From assembly GCA_002341165.1 (NCBI GenBank), contig DDNL01000082.1:1-33573 (forward strand): a stretch of 33,573 nucleotides of DNA, read 5' to 3'. Source of the stretch: Shewanellaceae bacterium UBA2521 (GTDB taxonomy: Bacteria; Pseudomonadota; Gammaproteobacteria; Enterobacterales; Shewanellaceae). The notes beneath the pieces were generated by a model. The model saw nothing but the letters and a program-made list of their open reading frames with translations. It had not been told where the DNA came from and ran no database searches. Position numbers and translations under genes: made by a program. Shown in pieces: positions 24,729-32,435 of the stretch (the stretch's first letter is position 1; each line of letters begins with the position of its first letter).

Positions 24729-26135
24729 ATGTCCAACCATCAAGCTTCACAACTTAAAATATTACGACAAAAAATAGGGGCTCTTTCAATTTACTTACAT
24801 AAAAGAGTGCTTATTTTATTTTTTCTTGGTTTTTCATCTGGTTTACCTTATCTACTTATTTTTTCTACGCTTTCGTTTTGGTTACGTAAAGCAGGAATAG
24901 AACGCGCAACCATTGGTTTTTTAAGTTGGATTACCATTATTTATGGTTTTAAATGGATATGGGCGCCTTTAGTCGATAGAATCAAACTTCCTCTGTTAAC
25001 CCGATATTTTGGCCGCCGGCGCAGTTGGCTCTTGGTTGCCCAATTACTTTTAATTCTTGCCACATTTAATATGTCGCAAAGTGATCCTATCGATCATCTG
25101 AGTTATCTCGTTTTATGTGCTATCGTGATCGCATTTGCATCTGCAACACAAGATATTGTTATTGATGCTTTTCGTATAGAATCTGCTCCTGAGTCGATGC
25201 AGGCTGCCTTGGCTGCAACCTATATTATGGGATATCGTTTAGCCATGATTGTTTCTGGTGCTGGATCACTGCTCATTGCATCGACCTACCAAACGGAGGG
25301 AGTCTATCAACTTGAAGCTTGGCAAAATACTTATTTTGTGATGTCTTTATTGATGATAATAGGTTTGATCACGACTTTTTTCGCTACAGAACCTGAAGTC
25401 GATCTTTCTAAAGATAAGCAAGCAACACAAGATCGTCTAGAGCGTTTGAGCTTGTACTTTCCTCAACCTATTGCCCGCTTTCTAACTTGGGCACATGAAT
25501 CTTTTATTGCGCCTTTCCAAGATTTTTTCATTCGCTTTGGTACATCAGCTTTCATTATATTAAGTCTTATTGCATGCTATCGTATCGCTGATATTGTGAT
25601 GGGTGTTATGGCCAATGTCTTCTATGTCGATATGGGATTTCTTGAACATGAAATTGCAACCATCAGTAAATTTTATGGCGTGATCATGACCATCACAGGT
25701 GCACTCATTGGGGGTGTTGTACTGGCAAAATTTGGTACTTTGCGCACATTACTACTGGGCGCAGTTTTAGTCGCTGCTACCAATTTACTTTTTATTGTGC
25801 AGTACTACGCAGGTCATAACACTCTTTTGCTCACTGTTGTGATTTCCATTGATAACCTCAGTGCTGGTTTAGCAACTTCAGCATTTGTTGCCTATTTATC
25901 CAGCTTAACCAATGCGGGTTACTCAGCAACACAGTATGCACTTTTATCTTCTCTTGTCGTGCTGCTACCTAAGTTTATTGCAGGCTTTTCAGGATTGTTT
26001 GTGGAACACTTTGGTTACCCCATATTCTTTTTTGGTACAGCTATTTTAGGGATTCCAGTTGCGGGATTGATTCTTGTAATCATGAAACAACCTGATCCTA
26101 AGGTGTCTCATGAAAAAAAAGCGGATATTGTATAA
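24729..26135 (+). CDS. ampG: Muropeptide permease AmpG (MFS)
   Basis: Inner-membrane importer of anhydro-muropeptides for cell-wall recycling. The 468-residue protein has about 12-14 membrane helices. AmpG features: FFLGFSSGLPYLLIFSTLSFWLRKAGI, GFLSWITIIYGFKWIWAPLVDR, GRRRSWLLVAQ, the hallmark ASATQDIVIDAFRIE, and IMGYRLAMIVSGAGSLL. It follows the SDR gene by 15 bases. Its last codons overlap a hairpin that terminates the convergent yajQ transcript. AmpG is also tied to beta-lactamase induction in species with AmpC; no ampC, ampR or ampD lies in this window. Confidence 0.92.
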   Translation: MSNHQASQLKILRQKIGALSIYLHKRVLILFFLGFSSGLPYLLIFSTLSFWLRKAGIERATIGFLSWITIIYGFKWIWAPLVDRIKLPLLTRYFGRRRSWLLVAQLLLILATFNMSQSDPIDHLSYLVLCAIVIAFASATQDIVIDAFRIESAPESMQAALAATYIMGYRLAMIVSGAGSLLIASTYQTEGVYQLEAWQNTYFVMSLLMIIGLITTFFATEPEVDLSKDKQATQDRLERLSLYFPQPIARFLTWAHESFIAPFQDFFIRFGTSAFIILSLIACYRIADIVMGVMANVFYVDMGFLEHEIATISKFYGVIMTITGALIGGVVLAKFGTLRTLLLGAVLVAATNLLFIVQYYAGHNTLLLTVVISIDNLSAGLATSAFVAYLSSLTNAGYSATQYALLSSLVVLLPKFIAGFSGLFVEHFGYPIFFFGTAILGIPVAGLILVIMKQPDPKVSHEKKADIV

Positions 26136-26146
26136 ATATCCACTTT
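26113..26146 (-). terminator. Terminator of thiI-yajQ embedded in the 3' end of ampG
   Basis: AAAGCGGATATT (26118-26129) and AATATCCACTTT (26135-26146) form a 12-bp stem with one mismatch and a 5-base loop. The minus strand then has 8 T (26113-26120). The ampG stop (26133-26135) lies in the loop and stem. It terminates leftward transcripts; rightward it lacks a good T run. Confidence 0.8.
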
Positions 26147-26172
26147 CTTCAATAGGTGAGATAATAAGCTGA

Positions 26173-26658
26173 TTAATCTCTGAAGTTATTAAACTGCAAA
26201 GGCTGGCCTAGGTCAGCCTCTTTCAATAAAGCGATCGTATTTTGTAAATCATCACGTTTTTTCCCTGTTACACGAACTTGATCACCTTGAATTGCAGCTT
26301 GCACCTTACACTTGGCTTCTTTGATGGTCTTCACAATTTTCTTCGCGAGAGGCTGATCAATACCTTGCTTAAAGGTACAGTTTAACGTGAATGTTTTACC
26401 ACTATGCAAAGCATTTTCATCAAGCTCCATCGCGGCGGTATCCACTTGGCGTTTTACTAAGTTATTTCTTAGAATATCGACCATCTGCTTACACTGGAAA
26501 TCAGCTTCTGCTTTTATCTTTACCTGATCATTTTCAAATTCAAAACTCGCTTCTACACCTCTAAAATCAAAGCGTGTAGCAAGTTCTCTTGTTGCATTTT
26601 CAACTGCATGTCGTAACTCGACATTATCAATTTCAGAAACAATATCAAATGAAGGCAT
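26173..26658 (-). CDS. yajQ: YajQ family nucleotide-binding protein
   Basis: A 161-residue cytoplasmic protein of the YajQ family (two similar alpha-beta domains). Members bind tRNA or nucleotides, and some bind cyclic di-GMP. The opening [20 protein letters not shown] and the segments [66 protein letters not shown] and the end [12 protein letters not shown] are family hallmarks. It lies 60 bases after thiI on the same strand and ends in a terminator overlapping ampG. Confidence 0.96.
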   Translation of the reverse strand: MPSFDIVSEIDNVELRHAVENATRELATRFDFRGVEASFEFENDQVKIKAEADFQCKQMVDILRNNLVKRQVDTAAMELDENALHSGKTFTLNCTFKQGIDQPLAKKIVKTIKEAKCKVQAAIQGDQVRVTGKKRDDLQNTIALLKEADLGQPLQFNNFRD

Positions 26659-26718
26659 AATATGGGGGTTCCTTTGTTCTCTAAAAATTTATACTCTACA
26701 TCGCACTCAAGTATCGCA

Positions 26719-28179
26719 CTAGGGCAAATGTAGCACTTTAACATTCGTATGGCCTTGTTCTTGAAGATACAAGGCTTGTAGCTGGCTCATCACACCTCGA
26801 TCACAATATAAAGCATATTGCCTTGAATGGTCGACTGAAGAGAAGTAACGTCTTAGTTTATAAAAAGGTACATGCTTCACGTCTAAGTCATCTAACTGTA
26901 AAGGCCGGCTTTCATGCTCTTCTGGAGCGCGGATATCAAGTACAACCATGTTTTCAGCTTCTAATTGGCTTACAGCAACTGCTTCACCTACTTTTTTATC
27001 CGCTTCATCTGCTATCTCACGGATGTCTTGCATCACTGTTTGCGCTAACACGCGCTCAATTAAGTCTTCTGAAAACTTTTGCTCTTCCTCTTCGACGCGA
27101 CTAAGAACCGCTTTAATTGTAGGCTTTTGTGAAATCACTCCACAGTATTCTGGCATGGTGTCAGCAAATTGTGCCGTACCTATTTCTTTAGCTTTATCAA
27201 TAATAACTTGTTTATCGGTCGCAACAAGAGGTCTTAAAATAAGATTAGACGTTGCCCTGTCAATCACATTCAAATTGGTCAGGGTTTGACTGGAAACTTG
27301 TCCTAAACTTTCGCCTGTCACTAAACCTTGGATTTGAAATCTATCCGCAATTTCAGATGCAATACGTATCATCATACGCTTGAGCACAACACCCATCATG
27401 CCTTGATCGATGCGCTCTAAAATTTCTTCTACTACAGGTTCAAAGGGGACGGAAATAAAGCGGACTTTATGTGACTCTCCATACTTTTGCCATAAATAAT
27501 AAGCCGCTTGTTTGACGCCTGTTTCATGAGCTGGACCGCCTAGGTTAAAGAAGCAGTAATGAGTTCTACATCCTTTGCTGATCATCTCAAAGCTTGCAAC
27601 GCCTGAATCATAGCCACCTGACATCAGCGATAAAACATCTTCTTGAGATGCAATAGGGAAACCACCTAAACCGCGTTGTTCTTGATGCACAATAAAAAGC
27701 TTATCTTCTTGCAATTCAAGTTTAATGGTCAGTTCAGGAGAGGAAAGTGAAACACCTCGTGCTTGCGTATACTGGTTCAGTCCGCCTCCAATATAACGTT
27801 CCATGTCAGTTGAGGAGAAGCTGTGTTGACCTTTACGCTTCACGCGTACACAAAAGGTTTTATCCACCAAAGCATCTTGATAAACATCTTTGGTGATCAA
27901 AAAAGCTTGCTCAAGATCGACAAAATCATGTTCAAAAACCTCAGCAAAGCTATGGATCCCTGGGATATAGCGCAAACGCTCTGTCACTTTATCTTTTTGT
28001 GCTATGGCTGTACCTTTCAGCACAACGGTTATACGATCCCAGCTCTTTTGTACCGCAATATGGGGATCGACTTTACGTAATACTGTACGCAAGTTACCCT
28101 CAAGCAACTTAATACAACGCATTCTTACCGATTTACTTTTAATCGTGATCTCTGGATACAACTTTAAAACAAATTTCAT
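26719..28179 (-). CDS. thiI: tRNA 4-thiouridine synthase / thiamine biosynthesis protein ThiI
   Basis: Makes 4-thiouridine at position 8 of tRNA and, with its rhodanese domain, donates sulfur for the thiamine thiazole. The start is ATG 28179 (486 residues, MKFVLKLYPEITIKSKSVR), matching E. coli ThiI; the longer frame to 28248 adds 23 unlike residues. Domains: N-terminal ferredoxin-like and THUMP (about 1-165), PP-loop ATPase with SGGYDSG at 187-193, and a C-terminal rhodanese domain ending in CDRGVMSQLQAL with the persulfide Cys459. The partner Cys lies in EYCGVISQ near 345. Both cysteines needed for disulfide turnover are present, so it is the long bifunctional type. yajQ follows. Confidence 0.96.
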   Translation of the reverse strand: MKFVLKLYPEITIKSKSVRMRCIKLLEGNLRTVLRKVDPHIAVQKSWDRITVVLKGTAIAQKDKVTERLRYIPGIHSFAEVFEHDFVDLEQAFLITKDVYQDALVDKTFCVRVKRKGQHSFSSTDMERYIGGGLNQYTQARGVSLSSPELTIKLELQEDKLFIVHQEQRGLGGFPIASQEDVLSLMSGGYDSGVASFEMISKGCRTHYCFFNLGGPAHETGVKQAAYYLWQKYGESHKVRFISVPFEPVVEEILERIDQGMMGVVLKRMMIRIASEIADRFQIQGLVTGESLGQVSSQTLTNLNVIDRATSNLILRPLVATDKQVIIDKAKEIGTAQFADTMPEYCGVISQKPTIKAVLSRVEEEEQKFSEDLIERVLAQTVMQDIREIADEADKKVGEAVAVSQLEAENMVVLDIRAPEEHESRPLQLDDLDVKHVPFYKLRRYFSSVDHSRQYALYCDRGVMSQLQALYLQEQGHTNVKVLHLP

Positions 28180-28235
28180 CAGCCTGACTTGAAGGTTTCT
28201 CTCTGCTTTTGTATAACATACCACAAAGAGGTAAC

Positions 28236-28262
28236 GCCTTTTCCCCATATCAATAAAAAGGC
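28236..28262. repeat. Inverted repeat in the thiI leader
   Basis: GCCTTTT (28236-28242) and AAAAGGC (28256-28262) form 7-bp arms around a 13-base loop, 57 bases before the thiI ATG. No TPP riboswitch consensus was seen around it. Confidence 0.4.
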
Positions 28263-28363
28263 TAATTCTAACAAAAATCAGAGAAAATCACAGTATTTTA
28301 GCGACTAAAGTTTGATTTATAAGACAAGAAAGTCAAATACCTACTATAAATAAACGATATCTA

Positions 28364-28393
28364 TAAAAAAGCCAAGATATAACAATCTTGGCT
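28364..28393 (-). terminator. Rho-independent terminator of the sulfatase gene
   Basis: GCCAAGAT (28371-28378) and ATCTTGGC (28385-28392) form a perfect stem, with a T run on the minus strand (28365-28370). It lies about 60 bases past the stop. Confidence 0.9.
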
Positions 28394-28451
28394 TAGGTAA
28401 ATAGGACGGGAGCACCCTATCGTATCAGGGACTTTCTCTTTGATATCACCC

Positions 28452-30191
28452 TCATTTTACTTTTTCAGGAACACGCTGAGGTAATACACGTCCTTTTTCT
28501 GAATACTTTACTCTAGGTAAAAGTCTTGTACCCACCCAATCTCGTAACTCACCCGCTAAGCGATTTGCTGTAGGTTCAAGATTTGGGGTATTGATCAAGT
28601 TTGTTGTCTCATTTCTATCAGCCTGTAAATCATAGAGTTCAAATTCTCGCAAGCCATAATTATAAATAAGTTTCATATTATCTTGAATAATAGCGCTTGT
28701 AGGATGATTATCCCAAAGCCTTGACGGGCTCATAGGATAATGCCAAAACAAATATCGATTTCTTAGCGTATCTTTTGAAGAATTATTAAATAAAATAGGG
28801 CTTATATCTACACCATCTAGATCTCGATATGTGTTGACGTCAGAGTTATACAATGTCGCTTGGGCATCGTATTGAACACCTGCTAGAGCATTAAAAGTCG
28901 GAAAGAAATCAACATTGATAACAGGAATATCGCTCTCAGTATTAGCTTGTATCCGATTATCCCAACGTACCATCAAAGGTACCAGTACCCCCCCTTCGTA
29001 TATGTTACCTTTCGCCCCACGCAGTGGTTTTTGACTAGATTGAGTTACGAACCCACCATTATCTGCATAAAAGATAACAATAGTGTTATCGATAAGCTTA
29101 GCACCATTAGGTTTAGCGCTATTTTCAGGCGTTTGTTCAAGATATTTAAGGATACGACCAAAATTATCATCAAGATTTCTTAACATGGCTGCATAGTTTA
29201 AATTACAATGCTTTTGACCTGTACCACATTGCGGTGTTCCACGACCCCAGCAACCTCCAGCTCCTGGGGCACATTTCTGCTCATGTAAATTGATTCCTTT
29301 CGCTTGAGCTTCCTGTCTTATTCGATCTTGATATTCTGTAGTCACTTGTATTGGTGTATGCACAGCAAAGTGTGAAAAATACATAAAGAAAGGATTTTCA
29401 GGACTTCTTATATTACCCATCCAATCAATAGCGAGTTGAGTTAAATGATCCGTAACGTAAGCTTTAGGTGCTACAGTACCTAAATTAGGAAGTGATGGGA
29501 ATTTCCCTTGATCATTAGCAAAAAAGCCATGTGATTCATCTTTATTTGGAGGAGAATGGTGATGGTTGCCACCATAGTTTACATCAAACCCTTGCTGCTC
29601 TGGAGACTCGTTTGCTGGACCATTTTCAGCAGATAAGTGCCACTTACCAAGATGAATTGTTTGATAGTTTTTTGTTTTTAAAGATTCAGCTATCGTATAA
29701 AAATCTGTAGATAATGATGTTTTGCTTTGAGGCTCCAACATAGAGTAAGCGAATTGATTATTTGGTTTATAAGTCTGCAAACTTTTCCTTTCTCCTCCAA
29801 CTTTATAGACTCCTGTTGTCACACCGTACTTACCAGACATGAGCGCAGCTCGACTCGGTGCACACAAAGGTGATGTATACGCTCGAGTAAAAGAAAGGCT
29901 TTGTTTACGAAAAGCATCAATATTAGGCGTTTGGTAGAAATCACTGTCCCATAGATCAGTCCACCCTAAATCATCAATATAGATAAAAACGATATTCGGT
30001 GGCCTTGCATTCGCATCTAGATCCACATCTGGAATCGCACCTGGAATCGCACCTGGAATCGCACCTGGAGTCGCACCTGGAGTCGCACCTGCATTCGGCC
30101 CTATGCCTTGCTCATCAGAGGCTAGTGTTGAGTCCTGGCTACTACAGGCCGCATTAAAAAGTACTAATAAAATCAAATATAATATTTTCAT
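28452..30191 (-). CDS. Lipoprotein sulfatase (type I, formylglycine-dependent)
   Basis: A secreted, lipid-anchored hydrolase of sulfate esters (579 residues). The signal MKILYLILLVLFNAACSS gives lipidated Cys16. A linker contains five GA(T/I)P repeats (35-54). The alkaline-phosphatase fold begins with NIVFIYIDDLGW (metal Asp73/Asp74). Sulfatase signature 1 is SPLCAPSRAALMSGKYG, where Cys110 in C-x-P-S-R would become formylglycine. Signature 2 is TIHLGKWHLS (Lys183, His185). His277 in SHFAVHTP, Asp377-Asn378 in FYADNGG and Lys394 in RGAKGNIYEGG complete the site. A Cys-rich insertion (Cys307, 314, 322, 329) is less usual. GGAGAGG precedes the ATG. No maturase (anSME or FGE) or sulfate-ester pathway is nearby. 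Substrate unknown; GalNAc- or arylsulfatase-like by general form. Confidence 0.88.
   Translation of the reverse strand: MKILYLILLVLFNAACSSQDSTLASDEQGIGPNAGATPGATPGAIPGAIPGAIPDVDLDANARPPNIVFIYIDDLGWTDLWDSDFYQTPNIDAFRKQSLSFTRAYTSPLCAPSRAALMSGKYGVTTGVYKVGGERKSLQTYKPNNQFAYSMLEPQSKTSLSTDFYTIAESLKTKNYQTIHLGKWHLSAENGPANESPEQQGFDVNYGGNHHHSPPNKDESHGFFANDQGKFPSLPNLGTVAPKAYVTDHLTQLAIDWMGNIRSPENPFFMYFSHFAVHTPIQVTTEYQDRIRQEAQAKGINLHEQKCAPGAGGCWGRGTPQCGTGQKHCNLNYAAMLRNLDDNFGRILKYLEQTPENSAKPNGAKLIDNTIVIFYADNGGFVTQSSQKPLRGAKGNIYEGGVLVPLMVRWDNRIQANTESDIPVINVDFFPTFNALAGVQYDAQATLYNSDVNTYRDLDGVDISPILFNNSSKDTLRNRYLFWHYPMSPSRLWDNHPTSAIIQDNMKLIYNYGLREFELYDLQADRNETTNLINTPNLEPTANRLAGELRDWVGTRLLPRVKYSEKGRVLPQRVPEKVK
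30031..30090 (-). repeat. Five tandem 12-bp units in the sulfatase linker
   Basis: Three copies of GGAATCGCACCT then two of GGAGTCGCACCT, read on the plus strand. On the minus strand they encode GA(I/T)P tetrapeptides. The unit is a multiple of three, so copy-number change would lengthen the linker without a frameshift. Confidence 0.9.
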
Positions 30192-30211
30192 GAGGCCTCT
30201 CCAAGTACTGC

Positions 30212-30217
30212 ATTATA
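30212..30217 (-). promoter_or_regulatory. Candidate -10 box of the sulfatase gene
   Basis: A perfect TATAAT on the minus strand, 21 bases before the ATG. No good sigma70 -35 lies at 16-18 bases. A TAAAAGTTT segment upstream resembles a sigma28 -35, but the -10 fits sigma28 poorly. Confidence 0.4.
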
Positions 30218-30282
30218 AATGCGCTGCTTTATAAACTTTTAAGTGTGTACATCTACTTTTCATAACTAAAAGGCTCTGCTCT

Positions 30283-31224
30283 TTAGTTTTTAGCTGGTCT
30301 TTTTTCAACGCTAATCGGATCAGCGATTAATGGCTTACCTTGCACAATGCTGATTTCTACACGGCGGTTTTTAGATTTATTGATAGGTGAATTATTAGGT
30401 GCTCTAGGTTCATTATCAGCAACAGCTTTGAGCGTGAGTCGTTTCGAATCAAAGGTTTTCACCTTCAACATTTCCGTCACTACAGCCATAGAGCGTCGGC
30501 TAGAAAGATCCCAGTTAGAGCGATACATCTCGTTACTAATTTGGGTGTCATCAGTATGCCCTGTAACCGTGATATTGCCTGGAATTTCGTTCAGAACTCC
30601 AGCTATCTGACGGATGATAGGTTTAAATCTAGGTTGCAAAAAGCCAGAGCCTGCTGCAAAAGATCCTTTCTCATTGATGCGAATAATCATCTCTTGTCCT
30701 TTTGACTCAATCTCAATTGAACCATCATGTACTTGCTCTTGTACACGCGTCATCAATTTCTTCAGTTGATCAAAATCTTGCTGATTCATCGCACTTTCTG
30801 TGGGGTTACTTGTAGTTTGTTCTGATTCACTTTCTTTTTGTACAGCTTCTTGAGATTGTCCACCATCGTCTTCTTCTCCACCCACTTTTTCACTACGACC
30901 TGGTTGGAATTCCAAAGAAGATTGAGTTGTATCAATAGTTTTCTGATTCAGAACTTGAATCGGTGTATCATCTGGCTTACCCGGACGAAATTCCAGGGCA
31001 ATAATAGAGGTACCTTTAGGGATATCTTGGACTTCAATTTGATGCTGAACCCCGAAAGCATATTTCATAGAGCCTGCTAACTGCTTAAACTTTAAAACGT
31101 CCATTTCAGAAAAAGCCAAAAGTAAGACGAAAAAACACATTAAGAGCGACATCAAATCGGCAAAAGTGGTCATCCATGCAGGAGCACCAGGTGGAGGACA
31201 TTTACACTTTTTTCCCTTGCCCAT
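30283..31224 (-). CDS. pomB: Flagellar stator subunit PomB/MotB
   Basis: Stator protein that conducts ions and anchors the stator to peptidoglycan. The 313-residue protein has one N-terminal membrane helix: PAWMTTFADLMSLLMCFFVLLLAF, with the essential ion-binding Asp23. Then comes a plug and linker rich in Gln/Ser/Glu (about 90-160), and a C-terminal OmpA-like peptidoglycan-binding domain with ITVTGHTDDTQI, SNWDLSSRRSMAVV and NKSKNRRVEISI. The N-terminus GKGKKCKCPPPGAPAWMTTFADLM is PomB-like. Together with PomA and the neighbouring xseB this supports Na+ drive, but ion choice is not proven by sequence. It lies 3 bases after pomA. Confidence 0.92.
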   Translation of the reverse strand: MGKGKKCKCPPPGAPAWMTTFADLMSLLMCFFVLLLAFSEMDVLKFKQLAGSMKYAFGVQHQIEVQDIPKGTSIIALEFRPGKPDDTPIQVLNQKTIDTTQSSLEFQPGRSEKVGGEEDDGGQSQEAVQKESESEQTTSNPTESAMNQQDFDQLKKLMTRVQEQVHDGSIEIESKGQEMIIRINEKGSFAAGSGFLQPRFKPIIRQIAGVLNEIPGNITVTGHTDDTQISNEMYRSNWDLSSRRSMAVVTEMLKVKTFDSKRLTLKAVADNEPRAPNNSPINKSKNRRVEISIVQGKPLIADPISVEKRPAKN

Positions 31225-31227
31225 ACA

Positions 31228-31998
31228 CTAAGCACCTTCTGCATCAACATCAAATTCGCGTTTTTTCTCATTCAAATAATTTTTCAGAAAAGATTCTATA
31301 ACGCGAGGATTAAGTCCATCTTGAATACCTAAAATAGCTTCTAAGCACATTTGACGAATGAGAATCTCTTCATTCATTCTCAGCTCAAGCTTATCCGCTA
31401 CAGGCAATGCAATCATATTGCCTATAATAGAGCCGTACATAGTGGTTAACAAAGCAACAGCCATTGCAGGACCAATGGCTTTAGGATCATCCATATTAGC
31501 AAGCATTCCCACCAGCCCAATCAAAGTACCAATCATACCCATTGCAGGTGCGACATCACCGAGCTTCTTAAAAAATGAAATACATAAAGAATGACGTTCT
31601 GTCGTGAGTTCAATATCTTGCTCAAGTGTCTGAGTGACTACATCAGCGTTATGGCCATCCACTAACATATCTACCGCTTTTTGCATAAAAGGGATGTTAA
31701 TTTCTGCTTCTTGCAGCGCAAGAAAGCCATTGCGTCTTGCTGCATCAGCAAGACTTACGCATAATTCAATCACACTAACAGGATCTTCAACTTTGAAAGC
31801 GAAGGCTTTTGCCATGGTTGCAAAAACTTTGAAGAACTGGCCCATGCTATAACGAACCATCATAATAAACACACTACCACCGACTACGATCATGAGTGAA
31901 GGAGGGTTGACAAAAGTCATGAACTCAGCACTTTGTGCCATAGCCATGAACACCAAACCAAATCCACCAGCAAGACCAACAAGAGTTGCTAAATCCAC
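31228..31998 (-). CDS. pomA: Flagellar stator subunit PomA/MotA
   Basis: Four-helix stator protein that surrounds the PomB helix and contacts the rotor. The 256-residue protein starts at a GTG: MDLATLVGLAGGFGLVFMAMA. Conserved parts are FVNPPSLMIVVGGSVFIMMVRY, a large cytoplasmic loop with DAARRNGFLALQEAE and the charged face, and helices 3-4 with KLGDVAPAMGMIGTLIGLVGMLANMDDPKAIGPAMAVALLTTMYGSIIGN, where the conserved Pro and Thr line the channel. Length and sequence fit PomA (sodium type) better than E. coli MotA, which is longer. A sigma28-like promoter precedes it. It is divergent from xseB, as in Vibrio. Confidence 0.93.
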   Translation of the reverse strand: MDLATLVGLAGGFGLVFMAMAQSAEFMTFVNPPSLMIVVGGSVFIMMVRYSMGQFFKVFATMAKAFAFKVEDPVSVIELCVSLADAARRNGFLALQEAEINIPFMQKAVDMLVDGHNADVVTQTLEQDIELTTERHSLCISFFKKLGDVAPAMGMIGTLIGLVGMLANMDDPKAIGPAMAVALLTTMYGSIIGNMIALPVADKLELRMNEEILIRQMCLEAILGIQDGLNPRVIESFLKNYLNEKKREFDVDAEGA

Positions 31999-32033
31999 AA
32001 AAACACCTATATCCTATTAGATATGTACTCTTC

Positions 32034-32060
32034 TTATCGGCGTTAGCGGTTCAAATTTAG
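32034..32060 (-). promoter_or_regulatory. Flagellar (sigma28/FliA-type) promoter of pomAB
   Basis: On the minus strand a perfect GCCGATAA (32034-32041) is preceded after 11 bases by TAAATTT (32053-32059). The consensus is TAAAGTTT-N11-GCCGATAA, so the -35 lacks one base and the -10 matches all eight. It starts about 36 bases before the pomA GTG. Confidence 0.8.
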
Positions 32061-32198
32061 TAAAAAATAAAAGATTCTTTCGATAAATAAAATAAAAATT
32101 CTTAATATCACAAAGATAACTACATTTTTAATTCAAATTAGCATAAAATACTTATTTTTATACATCCCGTATTTTTGTGAATCAATCTGGAGAGCGCT

Positions 32199-32435
32199 GT
32201 GAGCAAAAAAGTCAAAAAATCAAGCTTTGAAGCCACAATGCAGGAGTTAGAGCAGGTGGTAACGGCTTTAGAACAGGGTGATTTAAACCTTGATGACGCG
32301 CTAAAAGAATTCGAAAAAGGCATATCTTTAGTACGCTCAAGTCAAAAGGAGCTTGAACAAGCGCAACAAAAAGTAACTCTACTTATGCAAGAAAGCGACG
32401 AACTCACATCTTTTGATTCTGGAGCGTCTTCGTAA
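32199..32435 (+). CDS. xseB: Exodeoxyribonuclease VII small subunit
   Basis: Small helical subunit of exonuclease VII, which degrades single-stranded DNA; XseA, the catalytic subunit, is not in the window. The 78-residue protein has the family core SFEATMQELEQVVTALEQGDLNLDDALKEFEKGISLVRSSQ, followed by a Lys/Gln helix. The start is a GTG with a strong GGAGAG 4 bases before it. The stop overlaps the ispA ATG by one base (TAATG). It heads xseB-ispA-dxs. Confidence 0.95.
   Translation: MSKKVKKSSFEATMQELEQVVTALEQGDLNLDDALKEFEKGISLVRSSQKELEQAQQKVTLLMQESDELTSFDSGASS

Noticed and set aside
26823..27289. Plus-strand frames inside thiI
   Set aside because: Antisense shadows of a well-conserved gene, without ribosome sites or recognisable motifs.
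28180..28363. TPP riboswitch before thiI
   Set aside because: The conserved CTGAGA and ACCTGATC-type segments are absent.
30264..30288. Terminator after pomB
   Set aside because: AACTAAA/TTTAGTT pairing exists over the stop codon, but no T run follows on the minus strand.
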